A stretch of 64,000 bases of DNA from a bacterium (GCA_021845685.1 JAJZVN010000006.1:1-64000); one strand, 5' to 3'; shown: positions 9,961 to 20,589, numbered from the stretch's first letter. Numbers and translations: made by a program. The notes: generated by a model from the letters alone, not told the origin.

Positions 9961-10980
9961 ATGAAAAAATTAAACATTGATAAAATTGATAAATTGAATA
10001 GCTTAAATACAGAAATAATCGTCACAGCTTCCGAAGTTCTTAAAATAGAGGCTGATTCTATTATGAATCTTATCGGCAGACTTGACGGCAATTTTCAAAA
10101 GGCTGTGGACTATCTTTATAATATTAAAGGAAAAGTTATACTTACGGGCATGGGTAAGTCTGGTATTATTGCTAAGAAAATTTCTTCTACTCTTGCAAGC
10201 ACAGGCACGCCGTCTTTTTTTATGCATCCTGCCGAAGCTTCGCATGGAGATCTCGGCATGGTATCGTCTGACGACGCAATTATTGCACTGTCAAACAGCG
10301 GATATACAAAAGAACTTCTTTCTATATTGCCGGGAATTAAACTTATAGGAGCAGGGATAATATCTTTTTGCGGAAATAAAAATTCTCCTCTTTTTGAACT
10401 TTCCGATTACTATTTTGATGTTTCCGTCGATAAGGAGGCATGTCCGTATAATATAGCCCCTACCGCAAGTACTGCGGCGCAGCTTGCAATAGGCGATGCG
10501 CTTGCTATGTGTTTGTTAAAAAAAAGAAATTTTCTTGAAGAAGATTTTGCAAGGCTGCATCCCGGCGGCTCAATAGGAAAAAAATTTTTAAAAGTTAAAG
10601 ATGTAATGCATAAAGGAGATGATATTCCTTTAGTAAAAGAAACAAGTATGATTAATGAAACGGTTATGGAAATGACTTCAAAAAGATTAGGTTTAACCGG
10701 CGTAGTCGATTCGCGCGGAAACTTAAAAGGCATAATAGTAGATGGTGATTTGCGAAGGGCGATTATATCTAAACAGGATGTATGGCAAAAAACCGCAAAG
10801 GAAATAATGACTCCTAATCCTAAAGTTATACTTGCGGAAGCATTATTGTCAACCGCATTAAAAAAAATGGAAGATTTAAAAATTACCTCTCTTTTTACAA
10901 TAGAATCTCAAGACAATATGAAACCAGTCGGGGTAATACATATACATGATATTATTAAAGCAGGTATAACATCTTATTAA
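9961..10980 (+). CDS. kdsD: Arabinose-5-phosphate isomerase (KdsD/KpsF family)
   Basis: KdsD interconverts ribulose-5-phosphate and arabinose-5-phosphate, supplying KdsA. An N-terminal SIS sugar-isomerase domain ('VILTGMGKSGIIAKKISSTL', 'HGDLGM', 'SNSGYTKEL') is followed by two CBS domains from about residue 210 ('VKDVMHKGDDIP', 'IMTPNPKVI'). The 339-residue length is typical. LHPGGSIGKKFL is a strong family signature. The start is ATG, and the region upstream is nearly pure A+T without a clear ribosome binding site. Confidence 0.95.
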   Translation: MKKLNIDKIDKLNSLNTEIIVTASEVLKIEADSIMNLIGRLDGNFQKAVDYLYNIKGKVILTGMGKSGIIAKKISSTLASTGTPSFFMHPAEASHGDLGMVSSDDAIIALSNSGYTKELLSILPGIKLIGAGIISFCGNKNSPLFELSDYYFDVSVDKEACPYNIAPTASTAAQLAIGDALAMCLLKKRNFLEEDFARLHPGGSIGKKFLKVKDVMHKGDDIPLVKETSMINETVMEMTSKRLGLTGVVDSRGNLKGIIVDGDLRRAIISKQDVWQKTAKEIMTPNPKVILAEALLSTALKKMEDLKITSLFTIESQDNMKPVGVIHIHDIIKAGITSY

Positions 10981-11145
10981 CTTATTAATTAAGCAAATAA
11001 GCAATGAATCAGCAAGTTAGCAAGCAGACTATATAGATATACTTGATTAAAAAATGAGTTAGCTTTAAATAAAATTAAATTATTAAAAAATATAATATAA
11101 GATTTAAAAAAAGATTAAAACAAAAAATTAACTATAAAAAAATCT

Positions 11146-11688
11146 ATGAATAAGAATAATGCAAATAATATAAAAAATTTTAATTATTCGGATATTAAAA
11201 TTTTAATTTTTGATATTGACGGTATATTGACGGACGGTAAAATATATATGTCCGAATCGGGAGAAGAAGAAATAAAATGTTTTTTTGCCCATGACGGAGC
11301 AGGTATAAAATTGGCAAAAAAATTCAATCTTATTGTCGGATTTATATCGGCAAGGAAAAGCTTAGCAGCAAAAAAAAGAAGCGAGGAGTTAGGTATTGAT
11401 TTTTATATAGAAGGCTGCACAGACAAATTTAACAGCGTAAAAACTATTTTGATTAATTACGGTTTAAATTTTCAAAATGTTTTTTATATGGGCGATGATA
11501 TAGTAGATATAGAACTTTTGAAATACGCAGGTCTTTCTGCAAGTGTTCCTGAAGCCCCCGTTTACGTGAAAAATTTTGCTTCAATAACTGCAAAAAACCG
11601 CGGCGGACAGGGCGCTGTCAGGGAAATGATAGATTTTATACTTGAGAAAAAAGGTTTCTTGGATGAATTATTAAAAGAATTTTCTTAA
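11146..11688 (+). CDS. kdsC: 3-deoxy-D-manno-octulosonate 8-phosphate phosphatase
   Basis: KdsC is the HAD-family phosphatase that releases Kdo from Kdo-8-phosphate. HAD motif I is FDIDGILTDGKIY (residues 22-34), and motif III/IV is YMGDDIVDIELL. The protein is a 180-residue capless (C0) HAD as expected for KdsC. It completes three consecutive Kdo steps with kdsA and kdsD. The cytidylyltransferase kdsB is not in the window. Confidence 0.94.
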   Translation: MNKNNANNIKNFNYSDIKILIFDIDGILTDGKIYMSESGEEEIKCFFAHDGAGIKLAKKFNLIVGFISARKSLAAKKRSEELGIDFYIEGCTDKFNSVKTILINYGLNFQNVFYMGDDIVDIELLKYAGLSASVPEAPVYVKNFASITAKNRGGQGAVREMIDFILEKKGFLDELLKEFS

Positions 11689-11759
11689 TTAAATAATTAA
11701 GAAAACCGATTATATCAAATAATTAATTATTTTAGACATATTTTAGATACAATAAACGA

Positions 11760-11820
11760 TTACATGTTAACTACCCTACCCGCCTATAAAAACGAAGGGC
11801 TTAAAAAAGTCGGTTGATAA
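11760..11820. repeat. Isolated C-rich segment, possible insertion-sequence end
   Basis: In the kdsC-lptC gap the sequence GTTAACTACCCTACCCGCC and a following GAAGGGCTT stand out from the A+T-rich surroundings. It resembles the hairpin-bearing ends of IS200/IS605 elements. No transposase is nearby and no second copy was seen, so this is a weak call. Confidence 0.25.
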
Positions 11821-11905
11821 GGGAAATTAAATTATGTTTAATCAGAAGTTATAGAAATTATTACTTTACTATTGATAAAAATTTACATAATTTAAGACAA
11901 TAATA

Positions 11906-12478
11906 ATGATTAAAAATAATAATATTATAAAAAAAGTTTCATTATCTATAGGTATATTTTTTATTGCAGTTCTTGTATTTTTTTTAATTCTTCATTATAT
12001 AGACTTAAAAAATAAATCGTTTTTACAATTAAAAATATCTAAGAATTACATAAAATTGAAAAAAATAAATTATAAATTTTTTAAACATGGAAAATTAGCA
12101 TATGAAATATTTTCAAAAAGCTTAAATTATTTAACCCCCAAAAAAAACACCATTAAACTTAAAGCAGTAAGGGTTTTGATATTCAATTCAAAAAAACAGC
12201 CAAAATATACTATTACAGGGAATTCAGGCATACTTAATACGGCAACTAAAAACGTAAGTTTTTCCGGAAATGTTATAGTTAAGAGTAGAAAAGGGTCTTA
12301 TTTTAAAACGGATTTACTATTCTATTTTAGGCATAATCAAAAAATTATAGCTCCGAACAGTATCAAATTGTCAGGCAAAAAATATTTTATTACAGGTATA
12401 GGATTAACTCTGTATGTAAAAAAAAGCATTTTTATTATAGATAAAGATGTAAATTTTAATGCTGAAATGATAAAATAA
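11906..12478 (+). CDS. lptC: LPS export ABC transporter periplasmic protein LptC
   Basis: This 190-residue protein has one N-terminal membrane anchor (about residues 12-31) and then a beta-rich periplasmic domain with 'SGILNTATKNVSFSGNVIVK' near residue 104, matching the LptC/DUF1239 beta-jellyroll. LptC links the LptBFG transporter to LptA in the periplasmic bridge carrying lipopolysaccharide to the outer membrane. Overall sequence similarity in this family is low, so position between kdsC and lptA-lptB supports the call. No convincing ribosome binding site precedes the ATG. Confidence 0.85.
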   Translation: MIKNNNIIKKVSLSIGIFFIAVLVFFLILHYIDLKNKSFLQLKISKNYIKLKKINYKFFKHGKLAYEIFSKSLNYLTPKKNTIKLKAVRVLIFNSKKQPKYTITGNSGILNTATKNVSFSGNVIVKSRKGSYFKTDLLFYFRHNQKIIAPNSIKLSGKKYFITGIGLTLYVKKSIFIIDKDVNFNAEMIK

Positions 12479-12725
12479 AAAATATAGTATTTAACGGAAG
12501 AGAAAATCAGCACTTTTGTTAAATATATTATAAACATAAATTAAAGCTGATAGAACCGTTTAGAACTTAGAATGTAGCCCTCTCTTATCTATATATAAAT
12601 ATAAATATAAATATAGAGGTATACGATAATATTCTTATTAAATTATTAAAAAGGATAAAAAGTATAACCCCTTATCTATATAAATATAGTAGTGTGCGAA
12701 CTATGAGAGCAGCCATGAGGTTTTG

Positions 12726-13421
12726 ATGAAAACTTTAAAAACTGAAAAAAAAATAACAGGATGTATTATAGAGCGTTGCAGGTTTAAGTCAAACAGCGTC
12801 CGCATTTCAAGTATATTTAGGATTTGTATACTGATAATGTTATTTTTATTGCCGTTAAACATATTAGCCGCAAATTATACATATGCGGCGGCAGCGGCTA
12901 ATACATCTGTAAAAGCAGGGACAACACAATCAAAAACAAAAATTCACATAACGTCAAATTCCCTCATTGTAAATAATAAAAAAAAATTTGCTATTTTTAC
13001 AGGAAAGGTAATAGCTATAAAAGGAAATCTTAAAATATTTTCACAAAATCTAAAAGTTTTTTATAATGGAAAAAATAAAATTAAAACACTGTTAGCTACA
13101 GGTAATGTTCACATTATAAAAGGAACGGATAATATAACGGGACAGAAAGCCGTGTTTAACAATATTGATAAAATAGTAACAATAACAGGGCATCCTATAG
13201 CATGGTCAGGAAAAAACAGAATAACCGGAAAAATAATAGAAATGAATCTTAAGACCGGAGTTTCGCACATACTGTCAGGACCAGGGAAACGTGTTAATGC
13301 CGTTATATATTCAAAAAAATCTTTATCTATACAAAAAAGACCGTCGAATTCTATACAAAAAAAGCCGTTGAATTCTATACAAAAACAAAAAAAGCCGTTG
13401 AAGCAAAGTAAAGCAAAATAA
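12726..13421 (+). CDS. lptA: LPS transport periplasmic protein LptA (OstA-like)
   Basis: A signal-like hydrophobic stretch at about residues 33-51 is followed by an OstA/LptA beta-jellyroll: 'ITSNSLIVNNKKKFAIFTGK', then 'TLLATGNVHIIKGTDNITGQ' and 'RITGKIIEMNL'. LptA bridges LptC and LptD. The N-terminal part before the hydrophobic stretch is unusually long for a signal peptide. The C-terminus is a basic repeat tail (SIQKRPSN, SIQKKPLN, SIQKQKKPLK) encoded by a ~24-27 bp tandem repeat (about 13325-13400). The ATG at 12726 has GAGG just upstream; a TTG immediately before it is an alternative. Confidence 0.88.
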   Translation: MKTLKTEKKITGCIIERCRFKSNSVRISSIFRICILIMLFLLPLNILAANYTYAAAAANTSVKAGTTQSKTKIHITSNSLIVNNKKKFAIFTGKVIAIKGNLKIFSQNLKVFYNGKNKIKTLLATGNVHIIKGTDNITGQKAVFNNIDKIVTITGHPIAWSGKNRITGKIIEMNLKTGVSHILSGPGKRVNAVIYSKKSLSIQKRPSNSIQKKPLNSIQKQKKPLKQSKAK

Positions 13422-13535
13422 TAATAAATTAAGCTAATAACCAAACTAATAACTATACTAATAAACTAAATATAATATGAAGAACGCTGACTAAAAATTT
13501 AATAAAATTAATTTAAATAAATAAATAAATAAAAA

Positions 13536-14258
13536 TTGTTAAAAGCTGATAATTTAATAAAAACATTTAAAAAAAGAACCGTCGTCAATGATATAAGTCT
13601 TGAAATAACAATAGGCGAAATAACCGGTTTGCTAGGTCCTAACGGCGCAGGCAAAACAACTACGTTTAATATGATTTCCGGAATGATCAAACCTAATAAG
13701 GGGACTATATCTATTAATGGTTTGAATATTACCAAAGAACCTATGTATAAAAGAGCAAGGCTCGGCATAAGTTATTTACCTCAGGAATCTTCCGTTTTTA
13801 GAAAACTTACTGCGGAAGAAAATTTACTTGCTATTTTTGAACTTTTAAAGATTTCAAAAACTGAAATAAATAAACGATTAGATAATTTAATTGAAAGATT
13901 CGGATTAGGAAATGTAAGAAAATCAAATGTAATGAGTTTGTCCGGCGGCGAAAGAAGAAGAGTTGAAGTGGCAAGGTCATTGATTCTTGCCCCTAAGTTC
14001 ATTTTATTGGACGAACCGTTTTCAGGCATAGATCCGATAGCCGTTGAAGATATGCAGGATATTTTATTAGAATTGAAAAAAGAATCTATCGGTATATTAA
14101 TAACCGATCATAATGTAAGAGAAGCTCTAAGAATATGCGACAGCGCTTATATTATAAATGACGGGCAAATAATAGAAAAAGGCAAGCCTTCGCAAATAAT
14201 CACCAGCAATGTCGTGAGAAGATTTTTTCTTGGCGAAAAATTCAGTTTAGGCAATTAA
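13536..14258 (+). CDS. lptB: LPS export ABC transporter ATP-binding protein
   Basis: LptB is the ATPase that powers extraction of LPS by LptF and LptG. The 240-residue protein has Walker A GPNGAGKTTT, the Q-loop 'YLPQESSVFRKL' characteristic of LptB, signature LSGGERRRVEVAR, Walker B FILLDEPFSGIDPIAV and the H-loop 'LITDHNVREAL'. The start is TTG (13536): the family start 'MLKA.NL.K.F' fits exactly there and no upstream ATG exists in frame. It is 3 bp from rpoN. Confidence 0.96.
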   Translation: MLKADNLIKTFKKRTVVNDISLEITIGEITGLLGPNGAGKTTTFNMISGMIKPNKGTISINGLNITKEPMYKRARLGISYLPQESSVFRKLTAEENLLAIFELLKISKTEINKRLDNLIERFGLGNVRKSNVMSLSGGERRRVEVARSLILAPKFILLDEPFSGIDPIAVEDMQDILLELKKESIGILITDHNVREALRICDSAYIINDGQIIEKGKPSQIITSNVVRRFFLGEKFSLGN

Positions 14259-14261
14259 AAT

Positions 14262-15788
14262 ATGTCGCAAATAGAATTAAAGCAAAATCTTAAATTAAGC
14301 CAGCAGCTTATAATGACCCCACGCCTCCAGCTTGCAATAAAAATGCTGGCAATGAATAATATAGAATTGTCTGAATTAATAAATCAGCAAATTGTAGAGA
14401 ATCCTATCATTGACGCGGATATTATAATGAACGGCAATGAAGAAAATTCTAATGGAAGCAATAATGCCGATAACAGCGTTGCAGACATTAAAAAAGAATT
14501 TATTAATGATAACGGCGCGGATAATTTTAATTTGGAAAATCACAATCCTGAAAGCATAGGCATATCTGAAAATATACAAAATTTGAATAATGCAGACGGT
14601 ATAAGTCCAATAAATGATTATATAGTCAATTATGATGAGCAATTATATGATTTATCCGTTAATACAAATATAGATTGGAAGCAGGATAAGAATTATATAA
14701 TAGAAAATACTATCGCCGGTACGGAAACACTTTATGAATTTATTATGAAGCAGGTAAGGACGGGTGATTTTAGCGATGATGAAATTAAGCTTGCGGAATA
14801 CATCGCTGGAAATTTAAATTCCGATGGATTCTTAAGAATATCTGAGGATGAGTTAGAAAAATATGCCGGCAATTTAGCCCCTCTTTTAGATAATGTTTTG
14901 CTTAAAATCCGCAAATTGGAACCGGTAGGGATTGCAACTTACGATGCCTTGTCGTGCCTTTTAGTGCAAGCAGATTATTTTTTTCCCGAGGATGATGTAT
15001 TAAAAAATATTATAAAAAATTATATTAAAGATGTTGCCAACAGGAATTATAGCAGGATTGCAAAGGAAACAGGAATACCGTTAGACAATATTGTTGAATC
15101 GGTTAACCGTCTTAAATCGCTTACTCCTAAACCCGCCGTAAATCTTGAAAGCCGCGATAATAATTATATTATTCCTGATTTATATGTTGAGAAAATTAAT
15201 GACAAATATATAGTTTTCATGGAAGATGATTATCTGCCGCCGATTAAAATAAATTCGTACTATAAGAAAATATTGAACGGCGAAATCATATCAAATGCGG
15301 CTACAAAAGATTATGTAGAAGAAAAATTAAAATCAGCCGTGTGGCTTATTAAAAGTATTAAAAACAGAAAAGAAACAATATTAAAAATTGCGCAGTTAAT
15401 TATTGACAAACAGCATGAATTTTTTGAAAAAGGGAACGGACATCTAAATCCGATAATATTAAAAACAATTGCCGATGAATTAAATTTGCATGAATCTACA
15501 GTTTCACGGGCAACATCAAATAAATATATAAGTACTCATCTCGGTGTTTTTGAACTTAAAAGTTTTTTTTCTAATTTTTCATACGGAGACATTTCACCTA
15601 ATAATATTATGTCTAAAATAAAACATATCATTGAAAATGAAAAAAAATATGGTAAAATTTATTCAGATAATGATATAGTAAATTTATTAAAGACTAAAAA
15701 TATCATAATAGCAAGAAGGACTATTGCAAAATACAGAGAAATTTTAAATATACCTTCTTCGGCTAAGAGAAAAAACTACGTCATATAG
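14262..15788 (+). CDS. rpoN: RNA polymerase sigma-54 factor
   Basis: RpoN directs RNA polymerase to -24/-12 promoters that need AAA+ activators. Region I is recognisable (LKLSQQLIMTPRLQLAIKML near the N-terminus), region II is an acidic Asn-rich linker (about residues 60-125), the core-binding region follows, and the C-terminal RpoN box is ARRTIAKYREIL near residue 487. The length is 508 residues. An activator (ntrX) and a matching promoter lie further along in this window at 30792 and 32658. Confidence 0.97.
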   Translation: MSQIELKQNLKLSQQLIMTPRLQLAIKMLAMNNIELSELINQQIVENPIIDADIIMNGNEENSNGSNNADNSVADIKKEFINDNGADNFNLENHNPESIGISENIQNLNNADGISPINDYIVNYDEQLYDLSVNTNIDWKQDKNYIIENTIAGTETLYEFIMKQVRTGDFSDDEIKLAEYIAGNLNSDGFLRISEDELEKYAGNLAPLLDNVLLKIRKLEPVGIATYDALSCLLVQADYFFPEDDVLKNIIKNYIKDVANRNYSRIAKETGIPLDNIVESVNRLKSLTPKPAVNLESRDNNYIIPDLYVEKINDKYIVFMEDDYLPPIKINSYYKKILNGEIISNAATKDYVEEKLKSAVWLIKSIKNRKETILKIAQLIIDKQHEFFEKGNGHLNPIILKTIADELNLHESTVSRATSNKYISTHLGVFELKSFFSNFSYGDISPNNIMSKIKHIIENEKKYGKIYSDNDIVNLLKTKNIIIARRTIAKYREILNIPSSAKRKNYVI

Positions 15789-16058
15789 ATATAACAAGAT
15801 GTCGGCAATTATGGTCTGATAAAATAATTTGCATACGTAAATTATTTTTAAAAAATTCATATAAAGCCGGAAATATTTTATAAAAATATTTATAAATTTA
15901 TTTTTTAAGTTTTTAAGCCGATAAGTCTGTTTATATAATTATGTAAGGAAATAATAAAAGGCTAACAGTTATTAAATAAGCTATAAAACGGTTTTTAAGA
16001 TTGGATTAATTGTTGATTGATTGTTAAGTTAAATTTAAAATTAAAGGAGAATAAACAC

Positions 16059-16583
16059 ATGGATATTGTCGTCACGTTTAAACATCTTGAACCGACGGAG
16101 GCTATAAAAAAATATGCCGAAAGTAAAATTTCGAAGATTGAGAAGTATTTAAGCAATATTATAGAAGCCCATGTGATATTGAGTATGGAAAGAATCCAGC
16201 ACAAGGAATCTGGCGTTGCATCAATTAAGTTAGTGGCTAAAAATATTACAATAAATGCACAGGAAGAATCTCCCGATATATATGCGGCGATAGATCTTTT
16301 GACGGATAAAGTAGAAGCTCAAATAAAGAAACATAAAGAAAAAACACGGGAAAAATTTCAAGATAGCGAACCGATAGATATATTTTCTGAACAAATGTCA
16401 ATTCCCGATGTAGATATTATAAGCAATTATGAAATAAAACAGATGGATTTAAATGAGGCTATAAATAAATTAAATAAAAAAAATGAAAATTTTATAATTT
16501 TTAAAAATAAAGAATCATCAAAAAATTCCGTGCTTTATGTAAAAAATAACGGGGAATACGCTATGATAGAAATTAATTCTTAA
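16059..16583 (+). CDS. hpf: Ribosome hibernation promoting factor, long form
   Basis: This 174-residue protein has an N-terminal S30AE domain ('MDIVVTFKHLEPTEAIKKYA', 'MERIQHKESGVASIKLVAKN', 'DIYAAIDLLTDKVEAQIKKH') and a C-terminal dimerisation domain ('MDLNEAINKLNKKNENFIIF'). Long HPFs pair 70S ribosomes into inactive dimers in slow growth. I choose the ATG at 16059 because AAAGGAGA lies 8 bp upstream; a longer frame from 16017 has no ribosome binding site. It sits after rpoN as in many proteobacteria. Confidence 0.93.
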   Translation: MDIVVTFKHLEPTEAIKKYAESKISKIEKYLSNIIEAHVILSMERIQHKESGVASIKLVAKNITINAQEESPDIYAAIDLLTDKVEAQIKKHKEKTREKFQDSEPIDIFSEQMSIPDVDIISNYEIKQMDLNEAINKLNKKNENFIIFKNKESSKNSVLYVKNNGEYAMIEINS

Positions 16584-16792
16584 ACAATAATCAAATAATA
16601 AAAATAAGTTATATGCAAGTCCGATTTAAGAATTATCATTGTATTTGCGTATTAGCGTATTAATCAAATATAATAATTAATAAATTAGAATAGACAAGTT
16701 TTATTAAGAAATTTTTTATATGTGATATGTGCGGTTATATTAATATCATATAAATTTTAATTTTAATTTTATTTTTTTATATATATGCAGTT

Positions 16793-17674
16793 ATGGCAGA
16801 AGATTTAAAGAGTTATTTTAATATTGTTTTGATTAGCGGCATTTCCGGTTCTGGCAAATCTTCGGCTTTGAAAATTTTAGAAGATAAAGGATTTTTTTGC
16901 GTAGATAATATGCCTGTGTTGCTTCTTCCTAAATTTTTGGAAGTTGTGTTTGCAGCAAGAATAAAAAATATCCTTTTTGTCATAGATATCAGAGAAAAAA
17001 ACTTTCTTTCAGGATTAGAAGAATATATAAGATTTTTGAAAGATAAATCAAATTTTTTTAAATTTATTTTTTTCGATGCCCGCGATGACGCAGTTGTAAA
17101 AAGATATTCAGAAAGCAGAAGAAAGCACCCTCTTTCGGAAGAAAAAAGCATTCATGAATCTATTAAAAAGGAGAGATCGCTCTTAGAGAATATCAAAAAA
17201 CTTTCGGATGTTATTATAGATACTTCTGATATACCTATACATGAATTAAATTCAATAATTTTGCCGCATATTGAGCATATCGGCAATAACCATATTTTTA
17301 GCGTCAGAATAATATCTTTCGGGTTCAAATTCGGTATACCGTTAGAATCCGATACTTTATTCGATGCAAGATTTTTGCCTAACCCTTTTTTTATACCCAG
17401 TTTGAAAGATTTTACCGGATTAAATGAGAATGTGGCTTGCTATCTCAGACAGTTTGAGGAAACTAATATATTTTTAAAATATATATATGATTTTTTAGTA
17501 TTTTATCTTCCTCTGTATAAAAAAGAAAATAAGTCGTATTTTACGGCAGCAGTAGGATGCACAGGCGGTGTTCACAGGTCTGTTTTTATGGTAAACGAGT
17601 TAAAAAGTATGCTTTCCGAGGAAAATGAGGCGTATAATATATCATATTTTCATAGAGATATAGACAAAATTTAA
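16793..17674 (+). CDS. rapZ: RapZ-family nucleotide-binding protein
   Basis: RapZ (YhbJ/YvcJ) is a P-loop protein; in enterobacteria it guides RNase E to the small RNA GlmZ, and in other bacteria it has less defined regulatory roles. Walker A is GISGSGKSSALK (about residue 15), with the downstream 'FCVDNMP' and 'FFDARDD' segments. The C-terminal signature is GCTGGVHRSVFM. The length of 293 residues is typical. It ends the rpoN block. Confidence 0.94.
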   Translation: MAEDLKSYFNIVLISGISGSGKSSALKILEDKGFFCVDNMPVLLLPKFLEVVFAARIKNILFVIDIREKNFLSGLEEYIRFLKDKSNFFKFIFFDARDDAVVKRYSESRRKHPLSEEKSIHESIKKERSLLENIKKLSDVIIDTSDIPIHELNSIILPHIEHIGNNHIFSVRIISFGFKFGIPLESDTLFDARFLPNPFFIPSLKDFTGLNENVACYLRQFEETNIFLKYIYDFLVFYLPLYKKENKSYFTAAVGCTGGVHRSVFMVNELKSMLSEENEAYNISYFHRDIDKI

Positions 17675-17764
17675 TAATTTACCTTAAAGATTTATAGTAA
17701 TTAAACTTGAAAATAATTTAATTTTGTATTATTATGATGTATAAAATAGTATAAATAGTATATA

Positions 17765-17949
17765 TACCTAACTTTTCTATGAATTTTATACAGGACATTA
17801 TAACTATGCGATATTATTATGCTGCTTATTTTATAAAATAGATAATGTCCTGTATATTAATATACAGGACAAATAAAAATAATATAAAAATATTTAATAA
17901 AAATAGAAAGTTCAAATGTTCTGCATAAAAACTAAGGAAAAGTTAGGTA
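17765..17949 (+). mobile_element. MITE family A, copy 2
   Basis: The element starts TACCTAACTTTTC and ends AAAAGTTAGGTA. It contains the central palindrome TGTCCTGTATATTAATATAC plus AGGACA and the terminal ATACAGGACA repeat. It fills most of the 344 bp rapZ-metK gap and ends 70 bp before metK, so the metK promoter either lies in the last ~70 bp or within the element. Apart from it the gap holds only A+T-rich sequence. Confidence 0.85.
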
Positions 17950-18018
17950 AATTATAAATATTATAAATAATTGATAATATGCATTATAATTAAATTATGC
18001 ATATTCGGAGGCATAAAA

Positions 18019-19212
18019 ATGGATCATAAAAGCGGTAATTATATTTTTACTTCAGAATCTGTAACAGAAGGGCATCCCGATAAAATATGCGATAAGATAT
18101 CGGATTCTATCCTTGATAACTTTATAGCTCAAGATAAAAATTCTAAAGTTGCAATGGAAACCATGGTTACTACAGGTTTAGTGGCAGTTGCAGGTGAAGT
18201 TAAATCAAATGCTTCAGTTAATTATCAGGAAATAATCAGAAAAACGATACAAGACATAGGCTATGATGATTCTCATATTGGTTTTGATTACAAAAGCTGC
18301 GGAATTATTGTTGCGGTAGGTTCTCAGTCTGCAGATATAAGAATGGGCGTTGAAAGGGAAAAAGAAGAAGATCAGGGTGCAGGAGATCAGGGTCTTATGT
18401 TTGGATACGCCACTTCAGAAACCGATGAATTTATGCCTATGCCTATATATTATGCCCATAAGCTTACAAAAAGACTTGCTGAAGTCAGAAAAAATAAATT
18501 ATTAGATTTTATTAGACCCGACGGCAAATCGCAAGTTTCAGTAAGATATGAAAAATCTCATCCGGTAGAAATAACTTCAATAGTTGTATCCACGCAGCAT
18601 TCGGAGGATGTTTCCCAAGAATGTCTTACGGATGCGGTTATAGACGAAGTGATAAAAAAAGTTATTCCTGCCGAACTTATAAATAATAATACAAAATTTT
18701 TTATTAACCCTACGGGAAGATTTGTTATAGGCGGTCCAAACGGAGATACCGGACTTACCGGAAGAAAAATAATTGTTGATACATACGGCGGGATGGGAAG
18801 ACACGGGGGAGGAGCTTTCTCCGGCAAAGATCCGTCAAAGGTTGACAGAAGCGGCTCGTATATGGCAAGATTTATTGCCAAGAATATTGTTGCGTCTGGT
18901 CTTGCAAAAAAATGCGAAGTTCAAATTGCCTATGCAATCGGAGTTGCGGACCCTGTCTCTGTAATGGCTAATACTTTCGGAACAGGCATATATAATGACG
19001 AAGTAATTTCTAAAGCCGTAAGCGGTGTTTTTAATCTAAGACCTTATACTATTGTTAAAACCCTCGATCTGCTTAAACCTATTTATGCCAGAACGTCTAA
19101 TTATGGACATTTTGGAAGAATGGAAGACGGTTTTACATGGGAACAGACGATAAAAATCGGCGAACTTAAAGAAACGGCTAATGAATTAAATAACTCTATG
19201 GTTTCGGTATAG
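18019..19212 (+). CDS. metK: S-adenosylmethionine synthase
   Basis: MetK makes S-adenosylmethionine from ATP and methionine. Family motifs are '[20 protein letters not shown]' at the N-terminus, '[12 protein letters not shown]', [14 protein letters not shown] and [16 protein letters not shown]. The protein is 397 residues from the ATG at 18019, which has GGAGG 7 bp upstream; a longer frame from 17971 adds a hydrophobic stretch not found in MetK. It is followed by ahcY, joining synthesis and recycling of the methyl donor. Confidence 0.98.
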   Translation: MDHKSGNYIFTSESVTEGHPDKICDKISDSILDNFIAQDKNSKVAMETMVTTGLVAVAGEVKSNASVNYQEIIRKTIQDIGYDDSHIGFDYKSCGIIVAVGSQSADIRMGVEREKEEDQGAGDQGLMFGYATSETDEFMPMPIYYAHKLTKRLAEVRKNKLLDFIRPDGKSQVSVRYEKSHPVEITSIVVSTQHSEDVSQECLTDAVIDEVIKKVIPAELINNNTKFFINPTGRFVIGGPNGDTGLTGRKIIVDTYGGMGRHGGGAFSGKDPSKVDRSGSYMARFIAKNIVASGLAKKCEVQIAYAIGVADPVSVMANTFGTGIYNDEVISKAVSGVFNLRPYTIVKTLDLLKPIYARTSNYGHFGRMEDGFTWEQTIKIGELKETANELNNSMVSV

Positions 19213-19338
19213 GTATTAATAACATAGTAAATAGATTAAGTTTTAAAAATTATTTTAGATTGTCCGTTTCATTTAGTATATAATTTTACATTTTATTAAG
19301 TATTTTATTAAGTTATAAAATTATAAGGAGGTTATATT

Positions 19339-20589
19339 TTGGCTGATGTAAAGGATATAAAACTTGCAAAACAAGGCAAAGAGAGAATACTGTGGGCAGA
19401 ACACGATATGCCTGTTTTGTCTCTTATAAAAGAGCAATTTTCTGAAAAAAAACCTTTTAAAGGCAAAAAAGCAGGATTGTGTCTTCATGTAACAGCTGAG
19501 ACCGCTAATCTTGCTAGAACTCTCAAAGAAGGCGGAGCAGAAGTAGTATTATGCGCATCAAATCCGCTTTCTACGCAAGACGATGTTGCCGCTTCATTAG
19601 TCAAGGATTTTGGAATAGACGTGTATGCTATAAAAGGCGAAGACTCAGAAACTTATTACAGTCACATAGAAAGCGTGTTAAAATATGAACCTAATTTTAC
19701 TTTAGACGATGGAGCCGATTTAATATCCACGATACATAAAAAACATAAAAATCTAATAAAAAATATTAAAGCTTCAATGGAAGAAACTACTACCGGCGTA
19801 ATAAGACTGCGCTCAATGGAGTCTGCAGGCGAGTTAAAAATTCCGGTTATTGCCGTTAACGATGCCGATACGAAGCATTTATTCGACAACAGGTATGGAA
19901 CGGGGCAATCCACTATTGACGGTATCATAAGAGCTACGGATATGCTTCTTGCAGGCAAAAATTTTGTTGTTTGCGGTTACGGATGGTGCGGAAAAGGACT
20001 TGCAATGAGAGCTAGAGGAATAGGGTCTAACGTCATAGTCACGGAAGTTGATCCTATTAAAGCATTAGAAGCCGTTATGGAAGGTTTCAGGGTAATGAAA
20101 GGCGTTGAAGCTGCTAAAATAGGCGATATTTTTTGTACTGTAACCGGCGATATAAATGTTATAGACGAAAACCATTTTGAAGTTATGAAAGACGGGGCTA
20201 TTATTTCAAATTCAGGACATTTTGATGTTGAAATTAATATTAAAAAATTGAAAAAAATGGCTAAATCTGCAAAGAATGTCAAAGACTTTATTGAAGAGTT
20301 TACTATGAAAGACGGGAGAAGATTATATGTGCTGGCCGAAGGCAGACTCATTAACCTTGCCAGCGCTCATGGACACCCTGCCAGCGTCATGGATATGAGT
20401 TTTTCCGTTCAGGCGCTTTCCGCCGAGTTTGCATTATATAGTAATAATATGTTGCCTAAAGTTTACGGCGTGCCTAGAGAAATTGACGAAAGAATAGCTT
20501 TTTTAAAACTTAAATCTTTAGGAATAAATATAGACACATTAACTGAGGAACAGGCTAAATATTTGCGCTCCTGGCAAGAAGGAACATAG
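19339..20589 (+). CDS. ahcY: Adenosylhomocysteinase
   Basis: AhcY hydrolyses S-adenosylhomocysteine to adenosine and homocysteine, using bound NAD. Motifs are '[20 protein letters not shown]', 'TTTGVIRL', the NAD-binding [17 protein letters not shown], and '[14 protein letters not shown]'. The start is TTG at 19339, with AAGGAGG seven bases upstream deciding it. At 416 residues it lacks the ~40-residue insertion found in many eukaryotic and proteobacterial homologues. It probably forms a unit with metK. Confidence 0.97.
   Translation: MADVKDIKLAKQGKERILWAEHDMPVLSLIKEQFSEKKPFKGKKAGLCLHVTAETANLARTLKEGGAEVVLCASNPLSTQDDVAASLVKDFGIDVYAIKGEDSETYYSHIESVLKYEPNFTLDDGADLISTIHKKHKNLIKNIKASMEETTTGVIRLRSMESAGELKIPVIAVNDADTKHLFDNRYGTGQSTIDGIIRATDMLLAGKNFVVCGYGWCGKGLAMRARGIGSNVIVTEVDPIKALEAVMEGFRVMKGVEAAKIGDIFCTVTGDINVIDENHFEVMKDGAIISNSGHFDVEINIKKLKKMAKSAKNVKDFIEEFTMKDGRRLYVLAEGRLINLASAHGHPASVMDMSFSVQALSAEFALYSNNMLPKVYGVPREIDERIAFLKLKSLGINIDTLTEEQAKYLRSWQEGT

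Noticed and set aside
15995-16204. A minus-strand open frame opposite hpf
   Set aside because: It is antisense to a conserved gene and has no family features or start signal.
17971-18018. N-terminal extension of MetK
   Set aside because: It is hydrophobic, absent from the family, and the GGAGG site lies inside it just before the internal ATG.
17675-18018. SAM riboswitch upstream of metK
   Set aside because: The leader is occupied by a MITE and A+T-rich sequence; no conserved SAM-aptamer helices or GC-rich junction are visible.
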